Assembly: GCF_014196795.1 (NCBI RefSeq)
Contig: NZ_JACIEJ010000012.1
Location: 62,001-126,000, forward strand
DNA length: 64,000 nt
Source of the DNA: Sagittula marina
Lineage (GTDB): Bacteria; Pseudomonadota; Alphaproteobacteria; Rhodobacterales; Rhodobacteraceae
Reading direction: 5' to 3'
Shown here: positions 27,257 to 39,081 of the stretch, piece by piece
Layout of the letters: each line of letters opens with the position of its first letter
How positions within the stretch are numbered: the stretch's first letter is position 1
Program-made: the position numbers and the translations under genes
The notes under the pieces: model-generated
What the model saw: only the letters and a program-made list of their open reading frames with translations
What the model was told of the DNA's origin: nothing
The model's database searches: none

Positions 27257-29769
27257 GTTTCAAGACGTCCGCCCGTTTCGCCCGCCGGGAACTGCGCGGC
27301 GGCCTGTCCGGCTTTCGCATTTTCCTTGCCTGCCTGGCCCTTGGGGTCGCGGCCATCGCCGGTGTCGGATCCGTCCGGTCGGCCATTCAAGCCGGCCTTC
27401 AGGACCAGGGCGCAGTCCTGCTGGGCGGCGATGCACAAGCTGAATTCACCTATCGTTTCGCCAATGACGAAGAGCGCGCCTACCTCGACGATATTTCGAC
27501 CAAGATGTCCGAAATTACTGATTTCAGATCAATGGCGACGGTCACGCGGAATGGCGAAACCGAGCGAGGCCTGACACAAGTAAAGTCTGTCGACGCGGCC
27601 TATCCTTTGCTTGGCTCGGTTGCGCTGGACCCGGCCATATCGTTGGATGAAGCGTTGGCAGAACGCGGCGCCGTGATGGCCCCGGTTCTCGCGGATCGGC
27701 TTGCGCTGTCGCCGGGCGACACATTTCGCCTTGGCGAGGCGGATTTCACACTACGCGCTATTCTCGTGACGGAGCCGGATGACGCGGGCGACGGGTTCGG
27801 GTTGGGGCCAAGGACGCTTGTACGGACCGACGATTTGGACGGCTCAGGCTTGCTGGCACCCGGTTCACTGTTCGAAACGGAATACCGTTTGCTGTTGCCC
27901 GAGGGCACGGATCTTGATCTGGCACGCCAAGACGCAGAGGCCAAATACCAGTCGAGCGGTTTGCGGTGGCGCGATTCTCGCCGCGGTGCGCCTGGAATTG
28001 CGCGTTTCGTGGACCGCCTGGGCAGTTTCCTTGTGCTGGTCGGGCTGTCCGGCTTGGCCGTCGGCGGCATCGGCGTGTCAGCCGCGGTGAGGGCGTACCT
28101 CGCGAACAAGACATCCGTCATCGCGACTCTACGGACGCTTGGGGCCACACGGCAAACGATTTTCTTGACGTATTTTCTACAGATCGGCGTTCTGTCCGTG
28201 CTTGGCATTGTGATGGGTCTGATCCTCGGCGCGGGGATACCGTTGCTGCTGTCCCCGATCATCGCCACAGCCTTACCAATCCCTACAATTTTCACCCTTT
28301 ATCCGGCCCCCCTGATCGAGGCCGCGCTTTACGGGACCCTCACGGCGTTGCTCTTCACCCTGTGGCCACTTGCCCGCGCAGAGGAGGTTCGCGCCGCTAC
28401 ATTGTTCCGCGATGCTTTGTCCGGTGCGAAGGTGCTGCCCGGACCGCGATACATCGTTGCCACGGTTATTCTAGTCATCGGATTGGTGGGCACGGCAGCG
28501 GTGTTTTCCGGCAACGCGCGCCTGACGTTTGCAACCGCTGGCGGCATACTCGGCGCACTGATCCTGTTGGCCGGTGCCGCGTGGCTTATCCAACGCGCCG
28601 CGCGGCGCGCCACGCGCATCACGCGCGGACGCCCAGCACTTCGGTGGGCTGTGTCCAGCATCGGCGGACCTCGGGAAAGCGCATCTGCCGTGGTTCTTTC
28701 ACTGGGTCTTGGACTGGCCGTTCTTGCCGCAATCGGACAAATTGATGGCAATTTCAGGCAAGCTATCCAGCGAGAGTTGCCGGAACGTGCGCCCTCCTAT
28801 TTCTTTGTTGATATCCAAAAGGATCAGATCGACGGGTTCAGGGATCGTGTGGAAAACGATCCCGCTGTAAGCCGCGTCGACAGCGCCCCGATGATGCGCG
28901 GCATCGTCACGCGGATAAATGACAAGTCTGCCCAGGAGGTCGCCGGCGGTCACTGGGTTGTGCGCGGGGATCGGGGCATCACCTACGCCGCCCAGCCTGA
29001 CAGCCGCACCACAGTGACCGCGGGAGAGTGGTGGCCCGAGGACTACACCGGACCACCCCAGGTCAGTTTCGCAGCAGAGGAAGCAGAAGAAATCGGGCTC
29101 TCTCTGGGTGATACGATCACGATCAACATCCTCGGTCGCGACATCACCGCGACGATCACGTCCTTCCGCGAAGTGGATTTTTCAACCGCGGGGATTGGTT
29201 TTGTCATGACCTTGAATCCGGCAGCGGTCTCTGCTGCGCCGCATACCTTCATTTCCACCGTTTACGCAGAACCTCAGGCCGAAGCTCAGATCTTGCGCGA
29301 TCTCGCCGACGCCTACCCCAATATCACCGCGATCCGGGTGCGCGATGCGATCGACCGCGTGTCCGAATTGGTTGACGGCATCGCCACGGCGGTCCGTTGG
29401 GGGGCTGCTGCCACCTTGGTAACAGGTTTCCTCGTGCTGATCGGTGCGGCGGCGGCGGGAGAAACCGCGCGTACATATGAATCAGCCGTGTTGAAAACGC
29501 TGGGCGCGTCCCGATCAAAGATATTGCAGAGTTTCGCCCTACGCTCTGCCTTGCTGGGCGCAAGCGCAGGACTGGTGGCCCTGGCGGCTGGCATCCTCGG
29601 CGGGTGGGCGATCATGACATTCGTGATGGACACAACTTTCTCCGTAGTCTGGCCAAATGCGATTGGCGTCGTCACTGGCGGCGTGCTCGCCACATTGATC
29701 GCAAACCTGATGTTCGCATGGCGCCCGCTTGCCGTGCGTCCGGCGCAGGTGCTGCGCGCCAGTGAATAG
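27253..29769 (+). CDS. ybbP: FtsX-like ABC permease YbbP
   Basis: This 838-residue permease has the long YbbP layout: TM1 near residue 20-40, a large periplasmic domain (about 45-255), three TMs (255-380), two more (395-450), TM near 475-490, a second periplasmic domain (about 500-690) and a final FtsX core of three TMs (710-838). The last FtsX block contains YESAVLKTLGASRSKIL. With YbbA it forms a mechanotransmission-type ABC system, probably for envelope lipids or small molecules. Divergence from tesA suggests linkage to a periplasmic esterase. Confidence 0.9.
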   Translation: MSFKTSARFARRELRGGLSGFRIFLACLALGVAAIAGVGSVRSAIQAGLQDQGAVLLGGDAQAEFTYRFANDEERAYLDDISTKMSEITDFRSMATVTRNGETERGLTQVKSVDAAYPLLGSVALDPAISLDEALAERGAVMAPVLADRLALSPGDTFRLGEADFTLRAILVTEPDDAGDGFGLGPRTLVRTDDLDGSGLLAPGSLFETEYRLLLPEGTDLDLARQDAEAKYQSSGLRWRDSRRGAPGIARFVDRLGSFLVLVGLSGLAVGGIGVSAAVRAYLANKTSVIATLRTLGATRQTIFLTYFLQIGVLSVLGIVMGLILGAGIPLLLSPIIATALPIPTIFTLYPAPLIEAALYGTLTALLFTLWPLARAEEVRAATLFRDALSGAKVLPGPRYIVATVILVIGLVGTAAVFSGNARLTFATAGGILGALILLAGAAWLIQRAARRATRITRGRPALRWAVSSIGGPRESASAVVLSLGLGLAVLAAIGQIDGNFRQAIQRELPERAPSYFFVDIQKDQIDGFRDRVENDPAVSRVDSAPMMRGIVTRINDKSAQEVAGGHWVVRGDRGITYAAQPDSRTTVTAGEWWPEDYTGPPQVSFAAEEAEEIGLSLGDTITINILGRDITATITSFREVDFSTAGIGFVMTLNPAAVSAAPHTFISTVYAEPQAEAQILRDLADAYPNITAIRVRDAIDRVSELVDGIATAVRWGAAATLVTGFLVLIGAAAAGETARTYESAVLKTLGASRSKILQSFALRSALLGASAGLVALAAGILGGWAIMTFVMDTTFSVVWPNAIGVVTGGVLATLIANLMFAWRPLAVRPAQVLRASE

Positions 29770-29786
29770 GGCGTTTTTGCCCCGAG

Positions 29787-29817
29787 AGGCGCAGGGCGGA
29801 GTGAAGCCCCTGCGCCT
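29787..29817 (+). terminator. Stem-loop after ybbP
   Basis: AGGCGCAGGG (29787-29796) pairs perfectly with CCCTGCGCCT (29808-29817) around an 11-nt loop. Only a weak T-containing stretch (TTCCGATTT) follows, so it is a plausible but not ideal intrinsic terminator between ybbP and the phosphatase gene. Confidence 0.5.
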
Positions 29818-29914
29818 TCCGATTTGCCAACATTCAGCCGTCCCCGCCCTTGAACCCCGGCGATGGCGCTGTCACTTCATGATGCAACCGCAGCAGAATG
29901 CCGGAGCGCACCCA

Positions 29915-30799
29915 ATGACCGATTCTCTTCCCGTGCCTGTAACGGCCCCCCTGACGATGGCGCAGCGCGCACAGATCCTGAACCTCATTCGACGCGCCGC
30001 CAAGACGGAAATTTTGCCCAGGTTTCGCAAATTGTCGTCGCATCAAATCGATACGAAAACCGGCATCCATGATCTTGTCACGGAGGCTGACAAAGGCGCG
30101 GAGGCTATGATTGCCCGCGCGTTGCAAACCATGTTTCCCCACGCGCTGATCGTTGGGGAAGAGCATGCGTCACTGAATCCGGAGATCCTCGAAAAAATTG
30201 CCGAAGCCGAGATCTGTTTCACCATCGACCCGGTCGACGGCACCTGGAATTATGCAAAGGGCTTGCCGCTGTTTGGCGTGATGCTGTCCGTCCTTCGGTA
30301 CGGGCGACCGGTTTACGGTCTGCTCTATGACCCGATGGTTAACGATTTCATCACCGCCTCCGCCGGAGGTCCGACAGAGTTGGTCATGCCACGCAATCTG
30401 CGTCGCACGTTGGAAACCACCAAAGGCGGCCCAATCGAAGACCTCGTTGGCTTTGCGCCCGTTGCGCTGGTCCCGAAAGACAAGCAAGCACAGCTTGCCG
30501 CAACGTTCCCTAAATTTGCGCGCATCACCTCCCTTCGGTGCGCTTGCCACGAGGCACGAATGGTCGCCTCCGGCAATGCGGATTTCGTTCTATTCGCCAA
30601 GATGACCGCTTGGGATCATCCGGCGGGCGCTATCGCAATCCAGCAAGCTGGCGGTCATGTGGCCATGCTTGACGGCTCCGACTATTTGGTCGGAAAGGAA
30701 GGCTATTTGTTGTGCGCCTCCGACGCGGCGACTTGGGGGCGGTTGCGCGACCTCTTTGACTTCTTGCTCGACGCGCCGGCGAAGCCCGTCAACGCCTGA
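29915..30799 (+). CDS. Inositol-monophosphatase family phosphatase (probable histidinol-phosphatase HisN)
   Basis: 294 residues from ATG 29915, with GGAG 9 nt upstream; the frame upstream to 29729 is in the ybbP tail and the terminator and is not used. The Mg2+-binding IMPase motifs are complete: GEEHAS, DPVDGTWNYAKGLPLFG and TAWDHPAGAIAIQQAGG. The family hydrolyses phosphate monoesters of inositol, histidinol or PAP. The family is certain but the substrate is not. It precedes the LexA-box region and is probably a separate transcription unit from the repair genes. Confidence 0.87.
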   Translation: MTDSLPVPVTAPLTMAQRAQILNLIRRAAKTEILPRFRKLSSHQIDTKTGIHDLVTEADKGAEAMIARALQTMFPHALIVGEEHASLNPEILEKIAEAEICFTIDPVDGTWNYAKGLPLFGVMLSVLRYGRPVYGLLYDPMVNDFITASAGGPTELVMPRNLRRTLETTKGGPIEDLVGFAPVALVPKDKQAQLAATFPKFARITSLRCACHEARMVASGNADFVLFAKMTAWDHPAGAIAIQQAGGHVAMLDGSDYLVGKEGYLLCASDAATWGRLRDLFDFLLDAPAKPVNA

Positions 30800-30812
30800 C
30801 AAAGCCGTTACT

Positions 30813-30827
30813 GTTCCCCTCTTGTTC
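30813..30827. promoter_or_regulatory. LexA (SOS) box, distal copy
   Basis: GTTC-N7-GTTC exactly matches the alphaproteobacterial LexA consensus. It lies 30 bp before the rSAM start codon and 14 bp after the phosphatase stop, where a promoter for the repair operon must be. Confidence 0.75.
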
Positions 30828-30839
30828 GCACATCGATGT

Positions 30840-30854
30840 GAACGTAGAGTGAAC
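30840..30854. promoter_or_regulatory. LexA (SOS) box, proximal copy
   Basis: GAAC-N7-GAAC is the reverse complement of the GTTC-N7-GTTC consensus and is again an exact match. It ends 2 bp before the ATG of the rSAM gene, so bound LexA would also cover the ribosome-loading site. The two boxes are 12 bp apart. Confidence 0.75.
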
Positions 30855-30856
30855 AC

Positions 30857-32092
30857 ATGAGCACAAAATCGTTGGACCACAAATTGGCGATTCTGTCGGA
30901 CGCCGCCAAATATGACGCCTCTTGCGCATCAAGCGGGGGGCAAAAGCGGGATTCGCGGGATGGCAAGGGCCTCGGAAGCGTCACCGGGGCGGGCATCTGT
31001 CATGCCTATGCGCCGGACGGTCGCTGCATTTCGCTGCTCAAGATTCTGATGACAAATTTCTGCATTTACGACTGCGCCTATTGCATCAATCGTGTCAGCA
31101 GCAATGTGGAGCGTGCGCGGTTTTCGCCCGAGGAAGTGGTTCATCTCACTTTGGAGTTCTACCGCCGCAACTATATCGAAGGGCTGTTTCTATCCTCCGG
31201 GATTATCCGGTCGCCCGACGACACGATGATCGACATGGTGCGCATTGCGCGATCGCTGCGGCAGGAACATCATTTTCGCGGCTACATTCATCTTAAAACG
31301 ATTCCGGATGCAGATCCGAAACTGATCGAGGAGGCCGGTCTTTACGCTGACCGGCTGTCGATCAACGTCGAATTGCCCACGGATCGCGCGGTCAAAGATT
31401 ACGCACCGGAGAAGTCACCCGATCAGATCCGTCGAGCCATGGCCGACGTGCGCGTGCTGAAAGAGGCGCAAAAGGATAAATCGCACACTGGAAAACGGCC
31501 GCCGAAATTCGCGCCCGCAGGGCAGTCGACGCAAATGATCGTTGGCGCGGACGGCGCCAATGACGCGACTATTTTGCAAAGCAGTACAAGGCTTTACAGC
31601 TCTTACAAACTGAAACGCGTGTATTATTCTGCGTTCTCGCCGATCCCGGACGCGTCCAAGGTGCTGCCGTTGGTCAAGCCGCCCTTGATCCGCGAACATC
31701 GGCTGTATCAGGCGGATTGGTTGATGCGGTTTTACGGATTCGAGGTGGATGAGATCACCGCCAATCGCAACGATGGCAACCTTGATCTGGAGATTGACCC
31801 AAAGCTCGCCTGGGCCTTGGCAAACCGGACGATTTTCCCCGTTAACGTCAACACCGCGGTGCGTGAAGTGCTGCTGAGGGTCCCGGGTTTCGGCACCAAA
31901 ACTGTTAACCGCATTCTGACAACCCGCCGGCATCGCACTCTGCGGTATGACGATTTACGGCGCATGGGCGCGAACCTGAAAAATGCGAAACCCTTCATTC
32001 ATGCACTCGATTGGTCGCCGCGTGCCTTGACGGACACCGTTGATTTACGCGCGCGATTTGCGCCGCCCCCGGAACAGCTTTCGCTCTTCTGA
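30857..32092 (+). CDS. Putative DNA modification/repair radical SAM protein (UdgX-linked)
   Basis: 411 residues. The radical-SAM cluster motif is CxxxCxxC at Cys69, Cys73 and Cys76 (FCIYDCAYCINR). The C-terminal part contains a helix-hairpin-helix segment (REVLLRVPGFGTKTVNRILTTRR read across 330-353), a DNA-binding element. This combination is the family found next to UdgX-type uracil-DNA glycosylases (rSAM_link_UDG). It probably acts on a DNA lesion or modified base; no substrate is established. The ATG is 2 bp after a LexA box, and the stop overlaps the udgX start by one base (TGATG). Confidence 0.9.
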   Translation: MSTKSLDHKLAILSDAAKYDASCASSGGQKRDSRDGKGLGSVTGAGICHAYAPDGRCISLLKILMTNFCIYDCAYCINRVSSNVERARFSPEEVVHLTLEFYRRNYIEGLFLSSGIIRSPDDTMIDMVRIARSLRQEHHFRGYIHLKTIPDADPKLIEEAGLYADRLSINVELPTDRAVKDYAPEKSPDQIRRAMADVRVLKEAQKDKSHTGKRPPKFAPAGQSTQMIVGADGANDATILQSSTRLYSSYKLKRVYYSAFSPIPDASKVLPLVKPPLIREHRLYQADWLMRFYGFEVDEITANRNDGNLDLEIDPKLAWALANRTIFPVNVNTAVREVLLRVPGFGTKTVNRILTTRRHRTLRYDDLRRMGANLKNAKPFIHALDWSPRALTDTVDLRARFAPPPEQLSLF

Positions 32093-33510
32093 TGCACAGC
32101 GTTTCGCTTCCGCAGGTTGGGACGTTTGGCGCATGGCGGGATGCGGCGCGGACGTTGTTGTCGGCGGAAACGCCGCCTGAGGACATCCTGTGGTCCTTCG
32201 GTGATGACAGCGCGGATCTGTTTGGCGCAAAAATACCACTGCCGAAAGGCGACAAAGCGGTCACAGCGTCCAAACAATTCATTTCACTCGCAAATCTTGT
32301 CATTTGGAACCGTGATCCAGAACGGTTTGCGCGTCTCTACGCGGTGCTTCATGCGTTGCAAAGGGACAAGGGCCTGCTGGCAGACCGCGGCGATCCGCGT
32401 ATCGACCGGCTGCACAAAATGGCCAAAGAGGTCAGTCGGGACAAACACAAGATGACGGCCTTTGTACGCTTTCGGGAAGTGTCACAGCCGGGCGCGAACC
32501 GTCGTGCATTTGCCGCCTGGTTTGAGCCGTCGCACTTCATCATGGAACCGAGCGCGCCATTTTTTGCCAAGCGGTTTGGCGACATGGACTGGACGATTTT
32601 CACCCCGCATCTGACGGCGCATTACGATGGGGCTGTGACATTTTCGGACGGCGTGACGAAACCGCCCTTGCCCGAAGATGCGACCGAAGAGCTTTGGCGT
32701 ACTTATTTCCGGTCGATCTTCAATCCCGCGCGGGTGAAGGTGAAGGCAATGCAGGCAGAGATGCCAAAAAAGTACTGGAAAAATCTGCCTGAGGCCGATC
32801 TGATCCCCGAGATGATCGCAACGGCTCAGGCCCGCGCGGCCGAGATGGCCGCAAAGGCGCCGACACTGGCCCCGGCCCGCGCCGCGCCGATTCTTGATCG
32901 GCTCCATTCCCAACAAGCCGCCAAGCTGGAGACCCAGGATCAGTTCCTGATCGCGCTGCAGGGCTGTCGGCGCTGTCCTTTGTGGGAAAACGCGACTCAG
33001 CCAGTGCCAGGCGAGGGGCCGTTGGACGCCGCGCTGATGATCGTGGGGGAGCAACCGGGCGATCAAGAGGATCTGACAGGGCGTCCCTTTGCCGGCCCCG
33101 CCGGGGCGGTGTTTGATGCGGCCTTGGAACAGGTCGGAATTGATCGTGACGGGATCTATGTCACCAATGCTGTGAAGCATTTCAAATTCAAGCCGCGCGG
33201 CAAACGTCGCCTGCACCAGAACCCGAACCGCGATGAAATTCAGCACTGCAAATGGTGGCTCGACCTAGAAGTTGCGCGCGTTCAGCCGAAACTGATCGTC
33301 GCGATGGGCGGCACTGCGCTGGAAAGCCTCACCGGCACGCGAGAAGGTTTGCTGAGAAGACGCGGGCGGTTTGAGCAGACGCAGGATGGAATTCCGTTCA
33401 TGGTTACCGTGCATCCCAGCTACATTCTGCGCCTGCCCGACGCGGGGCTGAGGGCCGAGGAAGAGGCGCGTTATCGGGCCGACCTCGCACTGGCGGCGAG
33501 GTCGGTTTAA
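32092..33510 (+). CDS. udgX: DUF4130 domain fused to UdgX-type uracil-DNA glycosylase
   Basis: 472 residues in two parts. The N-terminal about 250 residues are the rSAM-linked DUF4130 domain (FEPSHFIMEPSAPFFAKRF and MPKKYWKNLPEADLIPEM seen). The C-terminal about 190 residues are a family-4/UdgX uracil-DNA glycosylase. UdgX features are the active-site loop GEQPGDQED (319-327) and the insertion loop KRRLH (371-375) whose His375 corresponds to the residue that becomes covalently attached to uracil-DNA sites in mycobacterial UdgX. The HPSYILRLPD motif closes the site. CRRCPLWE and later cysteines probably bind a 4Fe-4S cluster. It is coupled to the rSAM gene and converges with gcvP, whose stop is 5 bp away. 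Confidence 0.92.
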   Translation: MHSVSLPQVGTFGAWRDAARTLLSAETPPEDILWSFGDDSADLFGAKIPLPKGDKAVTASKQFISLANLVIWNRDPERFARLYAVLHALQRDKGLLADRGDPRIDRLHKMAKEVSRDKHKMTAFVRFREVSQPGANRRAFAAWFEPSHFIMEPSAPFFAKRFGDMDWTIFTPHLTAHYDGAVTFSDGVTKPPLPEDATEELWRTYFRSIFNPARVKVKAMQAEMPKKYWKNLPEADLIPEMIATAQARAAEMAAKAPTLAPARAAPILDRLHSQQAAKLETQDQFLIALQGCRRCPLWENATQPVPGEGPLDAALMIVGEQPGDQEDLTGRPFAGPAGAVFDAALEQVGIDRDGIYVTNAVKHFKFKPRGKRRLHQNPNRDEIQHCKWWLDLEVARVQPKLIVAMGGTALESLTGTREGLLRRRGRFEQTQDGIPFMVTVHPSYILRLPDAGLRAEEEARYRADLALAARSV

Positions 33511-33515
33511 CGCAC

Positions 33516-36362
<2,847 letters not shown>

Positions 36363-36458
36363 CGTCGCAGTCCTTCCATGAGACGCCAACAGCCCAATGG
36401 CTCTGGTGTCTTCTTGGTCATGTTATCCATAGGTCGCCCGCGATTGCGGGCGCCAGTG

Positions 36459-36782
36459 TCAGGCTTTTGCTTTCGCCGCTTCGAGCAGCATCAACAGCGC
36501 CATGCGCGCGTCGCGCGGTCCGCCGAACCCAATTTCAGCGCCGGAGGCCGCCCAGGCATCACGCGCGTCGCCGTCAGCGGCCAGACCTGAGATGATGCCT
36601 TGCAAGGCTGCACGCTCCTCGGCGGTAAACGCATCCAGCGCGGCGCCGAGCGCGGCCTCGAAGCTGTCGAACCGGTCAAAGACGCCATCCGACAGCTCCG
36701 CCCCGAGACGACGCCACAGCGCCATCTCGGGTTTGCCGAGGGCAACAGGTTCAGGAGATGAACTTTTTGTACGCCGCTTCAT
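36459..36782 (-). CDS. Small hypothetical protein between gcvH and gcvP
   Basis: 107 residues if started at ATG 36782 (overlapping the gcvH 3' end by 32 bp); an ATG at 36725 would give 88 residues and a cleaner start ([16 protein letters not shown]). The sequence is Ala-rich and helical, with an acidic central part and [21 protein letters not shown] at the C-terminus. It has no signal peptide or TM and no family is recognised. The codon style matches the neighbours and the gene sits inside the gcv unit, so it may be translated with them. Confidence 0.6.
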   Translation of the reverse strand: MKRRTKSSSPEPVALGKPEMALWRRLGAELSDGVFDRFDSFEAALGAALDAFTAEERAALQGIISGLAADGDARDAWAASGAEIGFGGPRDARMALLMLLEAAKAKA

Positions 36783-37110
36783 CCATCAACTCATCCAGCT
36801 CGGACATGTCCTCGATCTTCATCTTGAAGAACCAGGCGTCCCCTTCGGGGTCTTCGTTTACTTTGCCCGGATCAGCGACGAGGGCCTCGTTGACCTCCAC
36901 AATCTCGCCGTCCAATGGCGCAAGGATATCTGACGCCGCCTTGACCGACTCGATCACCACGACCTCGTCATCCTTGGACACCTCGCCGCCCGGATCCGGC
37001 AGTTCGACGAACACAACGTCGCCCAACTGTTCCGCTGCGTGCGCCGTGATGCCCACAACGACGAGGTCGCCGTCTATCATCAACCACTCATGTTCCTCGG
37101 TAAACTTCAT
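36751..37110 (-). CDS. gcvH: Glycine cleavage system H-protein
   Basis: 119 residues from ATG 37110. The lipoylated lysine is Lys57 in [11 protein letters not shown], and other conserved text is [24 protein letters not shown] and [16 protein letters not shown]. It carries the aminomethyl group between P- and T-proteins. It follows gcvT by 17 bp. An upstream in-frame extension to 37206 lies inside gcvT and is not used. Confidence 0.97.
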   Translation of the reverse strand: MKFTEEHEWLMIDGDLVVVGITAHAAEQLGDVVFVELPDPGGEVSKDDEVVVIESVKAASDILAPLDGEIVEVNEALVADPGKVNEDPEGDAWFFKMKIEDMSELDELMDEAAYKKFIS

Positions 37111-37127
37111 GCCTGTCTCCTGTCGGC

Positions 37128-38249
37128 TTACCTTTTGAATCCATTGGGAACAAAGGGCAGCGAAACGACGTCGACCGCCATCCGCTTGCCGCGCACTTCG
37201 CCCCATAGCCGTGTGTCCGTGGCCGCGCTTTCCACCGCCACATAGCCCATCGCCACCGGGCCACCGACCGTCGGGCCAAACCCGCCAGACGTCACTTCGC
37301 CAACCTGCGCGCCTCCCTCGGCGGCGTCAAACAGCAAAACGCCGGCACGCATGGGCGCACGCCCTTCGGGGCGCAGTCCGACACGTTTGCGGGCAACGCC
37401 ATCGGCCAGTTGGGCCTGGACAATATCCGCGCCGATGAAACCGCCCTCGGCGCGCCGACGCTTGCCCATGGCCCATGTCAGACCCGCCTCAACCGGGCTG
37501 GTGGTGCTGTCGATATCAGACCCGTAGAGGCACAGACCGGCCTCAAGGCGCAGCGAATCGCGCGCGCCAAGGCCGATGGCTTCGACCCGATCATCGGAAA
37601 GAAGGCGTTTGGCCAAGGCCTCCGCCGCCGCGTTGGGCACGGAGATTTCATAGCCGTCCTCGCCGGTGTAGCCGGAGCGGGAAACCCACGCCTCTGCCCC
37701 ATCCAGTGTCACTGTGGCCACATCCATGAAACGCATGGCCCGCACTTCGGGGGCCAATTCCGCCAGCACGTCCTCGGCTGACGGCCCCTGCAAGGCGATC
37801 AAAGCGCGGTCAAGCACCTCAACCGTGATGTCCTTCGGTTCCAAAGCAGCGCGCAGCAAAGCGATATCCGCTGACTTGCAGGCCGCGTTAACCACAATGA
37901 AAAGATGATCCGCGCGACGGGCGATCATCAGGTCATCCTCGATCCCGCCCTCGGCGTTCATGAGGAAACCGTAGCGTTGCCGATCAACAGGCAGCCCGGC
38001 CACGTCAACGGGAACGAGATGCTCCAACGCGTCATCCAGACCGTCACCGCGCAACACCACCTGCCCCATATGCGACACGTCGAAAAGACCGGCGTGCGCA
38101 CGCGTGTGCAGGTGCTCTTTCATGACGCCAAGGCCATATTGCACGGGCATGTCGTAGCCCGCGAAGGGCACCATCTTTGCGCCCAGCGCACGGTGCAGAC
38201 CGTTCAGCACGGTCTCTTGCAAATCAGTGTTGGTATCGTCCTGCGCCAT
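37128..38249 (-). CDS. gcvT: Aminomethyltransferase, T-protein
   Basis: 373 residues from ATG 38249. Folate-binding and core motifs are present: [53 protein letters not shown] and [17 protein letters not shown]. It releases ammonia and makes 5,10-methylene-THF. It is the first gene of the glycine cleavage operon; its 5' leader contains a tandem glycine riboswitch and a short inverted repeat. Confidence 0.96.
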   Translation of the reverse strand: MAQDDTNTDLQETVLNGLHRALGAKMVPFAGYDMPVQYGLGVMKEHLHTRAHAGLFDVSHMGQVVLRGDGLDDALEHLVPVDVAGLPVDRQRYGFLMNAEGGIEDDLMIARRADHLFIVVNAACKSADIALLRAALEPKDITVEVLDRALIALQGPSAEDVLAELAPEVRAMRFMDVATVTLDGAEAWVSRSGYTGEDGYEISVPNAAAEALAKRLLSDDRVEAIGLGARDSLRLEAGLCLYGSDIDSTTSPVEAGLTWAMGKRRRAEGGFIGADIVQAQLADGVARKRVGLRPEGRAPMRAGVLLFDAAEGGAQVGEVTSGGFGPTVGGPVAMGYVAVESAATDTRLWGEVRGKRMAVDVVSLPFVPNGFKR

Positions 38250-38281
38250 AAGGCCCCCGTTCGTTCGCCGGGACCCATGCA

Positions 38282-38296
38282 CCCGGACAGTCCGGG
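38282..38296 (-). promoter_or_regulatory. Inverted repeat between the glycine riboswitch and gcvT
   Basis: CCCGGAC-A-GTCCGGG is a perfect inverted repeat located about 33 bp before the gcvT ATG and about 12 bp after the second aptamer. It has no U-tract, so it is not a classical terminator. It could be part of the expression platform or a dimeric operator. Confidence 0.4.
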
Positions 38297-38307
38297 CACC
38301 GCGATGC

Positions 38308-38490
38308 CCATTCTGCCCCCTCTGTCTGTCGGCCTATGGCCTGCCTGAGATCGTTATCCCTTCGGCGGGCGCTGGTGCGCCACTCTCCAGAGTCTGTACC
38401 CCTCGACGGTCCGTGGGCCTGAGCGTTTCCGGGGCGGTTGCGCCTTCGGCACTGTGCCGCCAAATCGGGCGGAACAGTTCTCCCATCGAG
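38308..38490 (-). ncRNA. Tandem glycine riboswitch (gcvT RNA)
   Basis: On the minus strand two consecutive aptamers are recognisable from their conserved cores. The first has GGGAGAAC, GCCGAAGGCGCAACCGCCC and GGAAACGCTCAGGC, followed by a GGACCG element. The second has CTCTGGAGAGTG, CGCCGAAGGGATAAC, GATCTCAGGCA and a closing GACAGAGGGG. These are the textbook blocks of the glycine riboswitch. It lies in the 5' leader of gcvT, matching the classic use: glycine binding switches on the glycine cleavage operon. Boundaries are good to about 10 nt. Confidence 0.93.
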
Positions 38491-38503
38491 ATTTGGCCGG
38501 ACG

Positions 38504-39022
38504 CTAGTCCAGAAGCGTCACATTGGCAAGAGGGGGCGACGCCTGTCTGTCAACCGAGACTTCCGAAGGTGTCGCCGTCTTGCAAATGGCTTGCGGCGAG
38601 ATGATCTGCAAAAGTTCACCGTTGTCACAGACCAAGGCGTCCAGCGTCACCGGATCCAGCGTTGCATAGAAAGAGTTTGCCGCATTTGTCAGCAAATCGC
38701 GCAGGCGACAGGCCTCCGTCAGCGGGCAGGTGTTGTCCACGTCGGCAAAACACTCGGCGAGGGGCACAGGCTGTTCCAGATGGCGAAAGACCTCTCCGAT
38801 GACGATTTCCGATGCCGGACGGGCCAGTTCCAAACCGCCGTTCCGCCCCCTTTGGGTATGCAAAAACCCAAGTTGCGCCAACTGGTTGATAACCTGCGCC
38901 AGATGGTTCTCTGACACATTGCACACGCCGGCGATCTCGTGCTTGGTCACAAGCCGGTCTGTGTGGGCGGCACAGTACATCAGCACCCGCATGGCAATAT
39001 TCGTTCTCTTGGTCACTCGCAT
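38504..39022 (-). CDS. Rrf2-family transcriptional regulator (NsrR-like)
   Basis: 172 residues from ATG 39022; an upstream ATG at 39088 would cross the divergent promoter region. The N-terminal winged helix reads TKRTNIAMRVLMYCAAH and NVSENHLAQVINQLAQLGF, with wing RGRNGGLELARP. Three cysteines, C91, C99 and C105 (C-X7-C-X5-C), can hold an Fe-S cluster, as in NsrR and other Rrf2 sensors of NO or iron-sulfur status. It is just upstream of the glycine riboswitch on the same strand and divergent from a GGCT-like gene. Its targets are unknown. Confidence 0.85.
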   Translation of the reverse strand: MRVTKRTNIAMRVLMYCAAHTDRLVTKHEIAGVCNVSENHLAQVINQLAQLGFLHTQRGRNGGLELARPASEIVIGEVFRHLEQPVPLAECFADVDNTCPLTEACRLRDLLTNAANSFYATLDPVTLDALVCDNGELLQIISPQAICKTATPSEVSVDRQASPPLANVTLLD

Positions 39023-39081
39023 AACACAGCTCTCTGCAAATCCTGGCTCATGGTTTGTGTCAGGTTTTTGCAACCATGTGT

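Noticed and set aside
38224-38463. Short coding frame in the gcvT leader
   Set aside because: The DNA is explained by the tandem glycine riboswitch; the frame has no SD or family.
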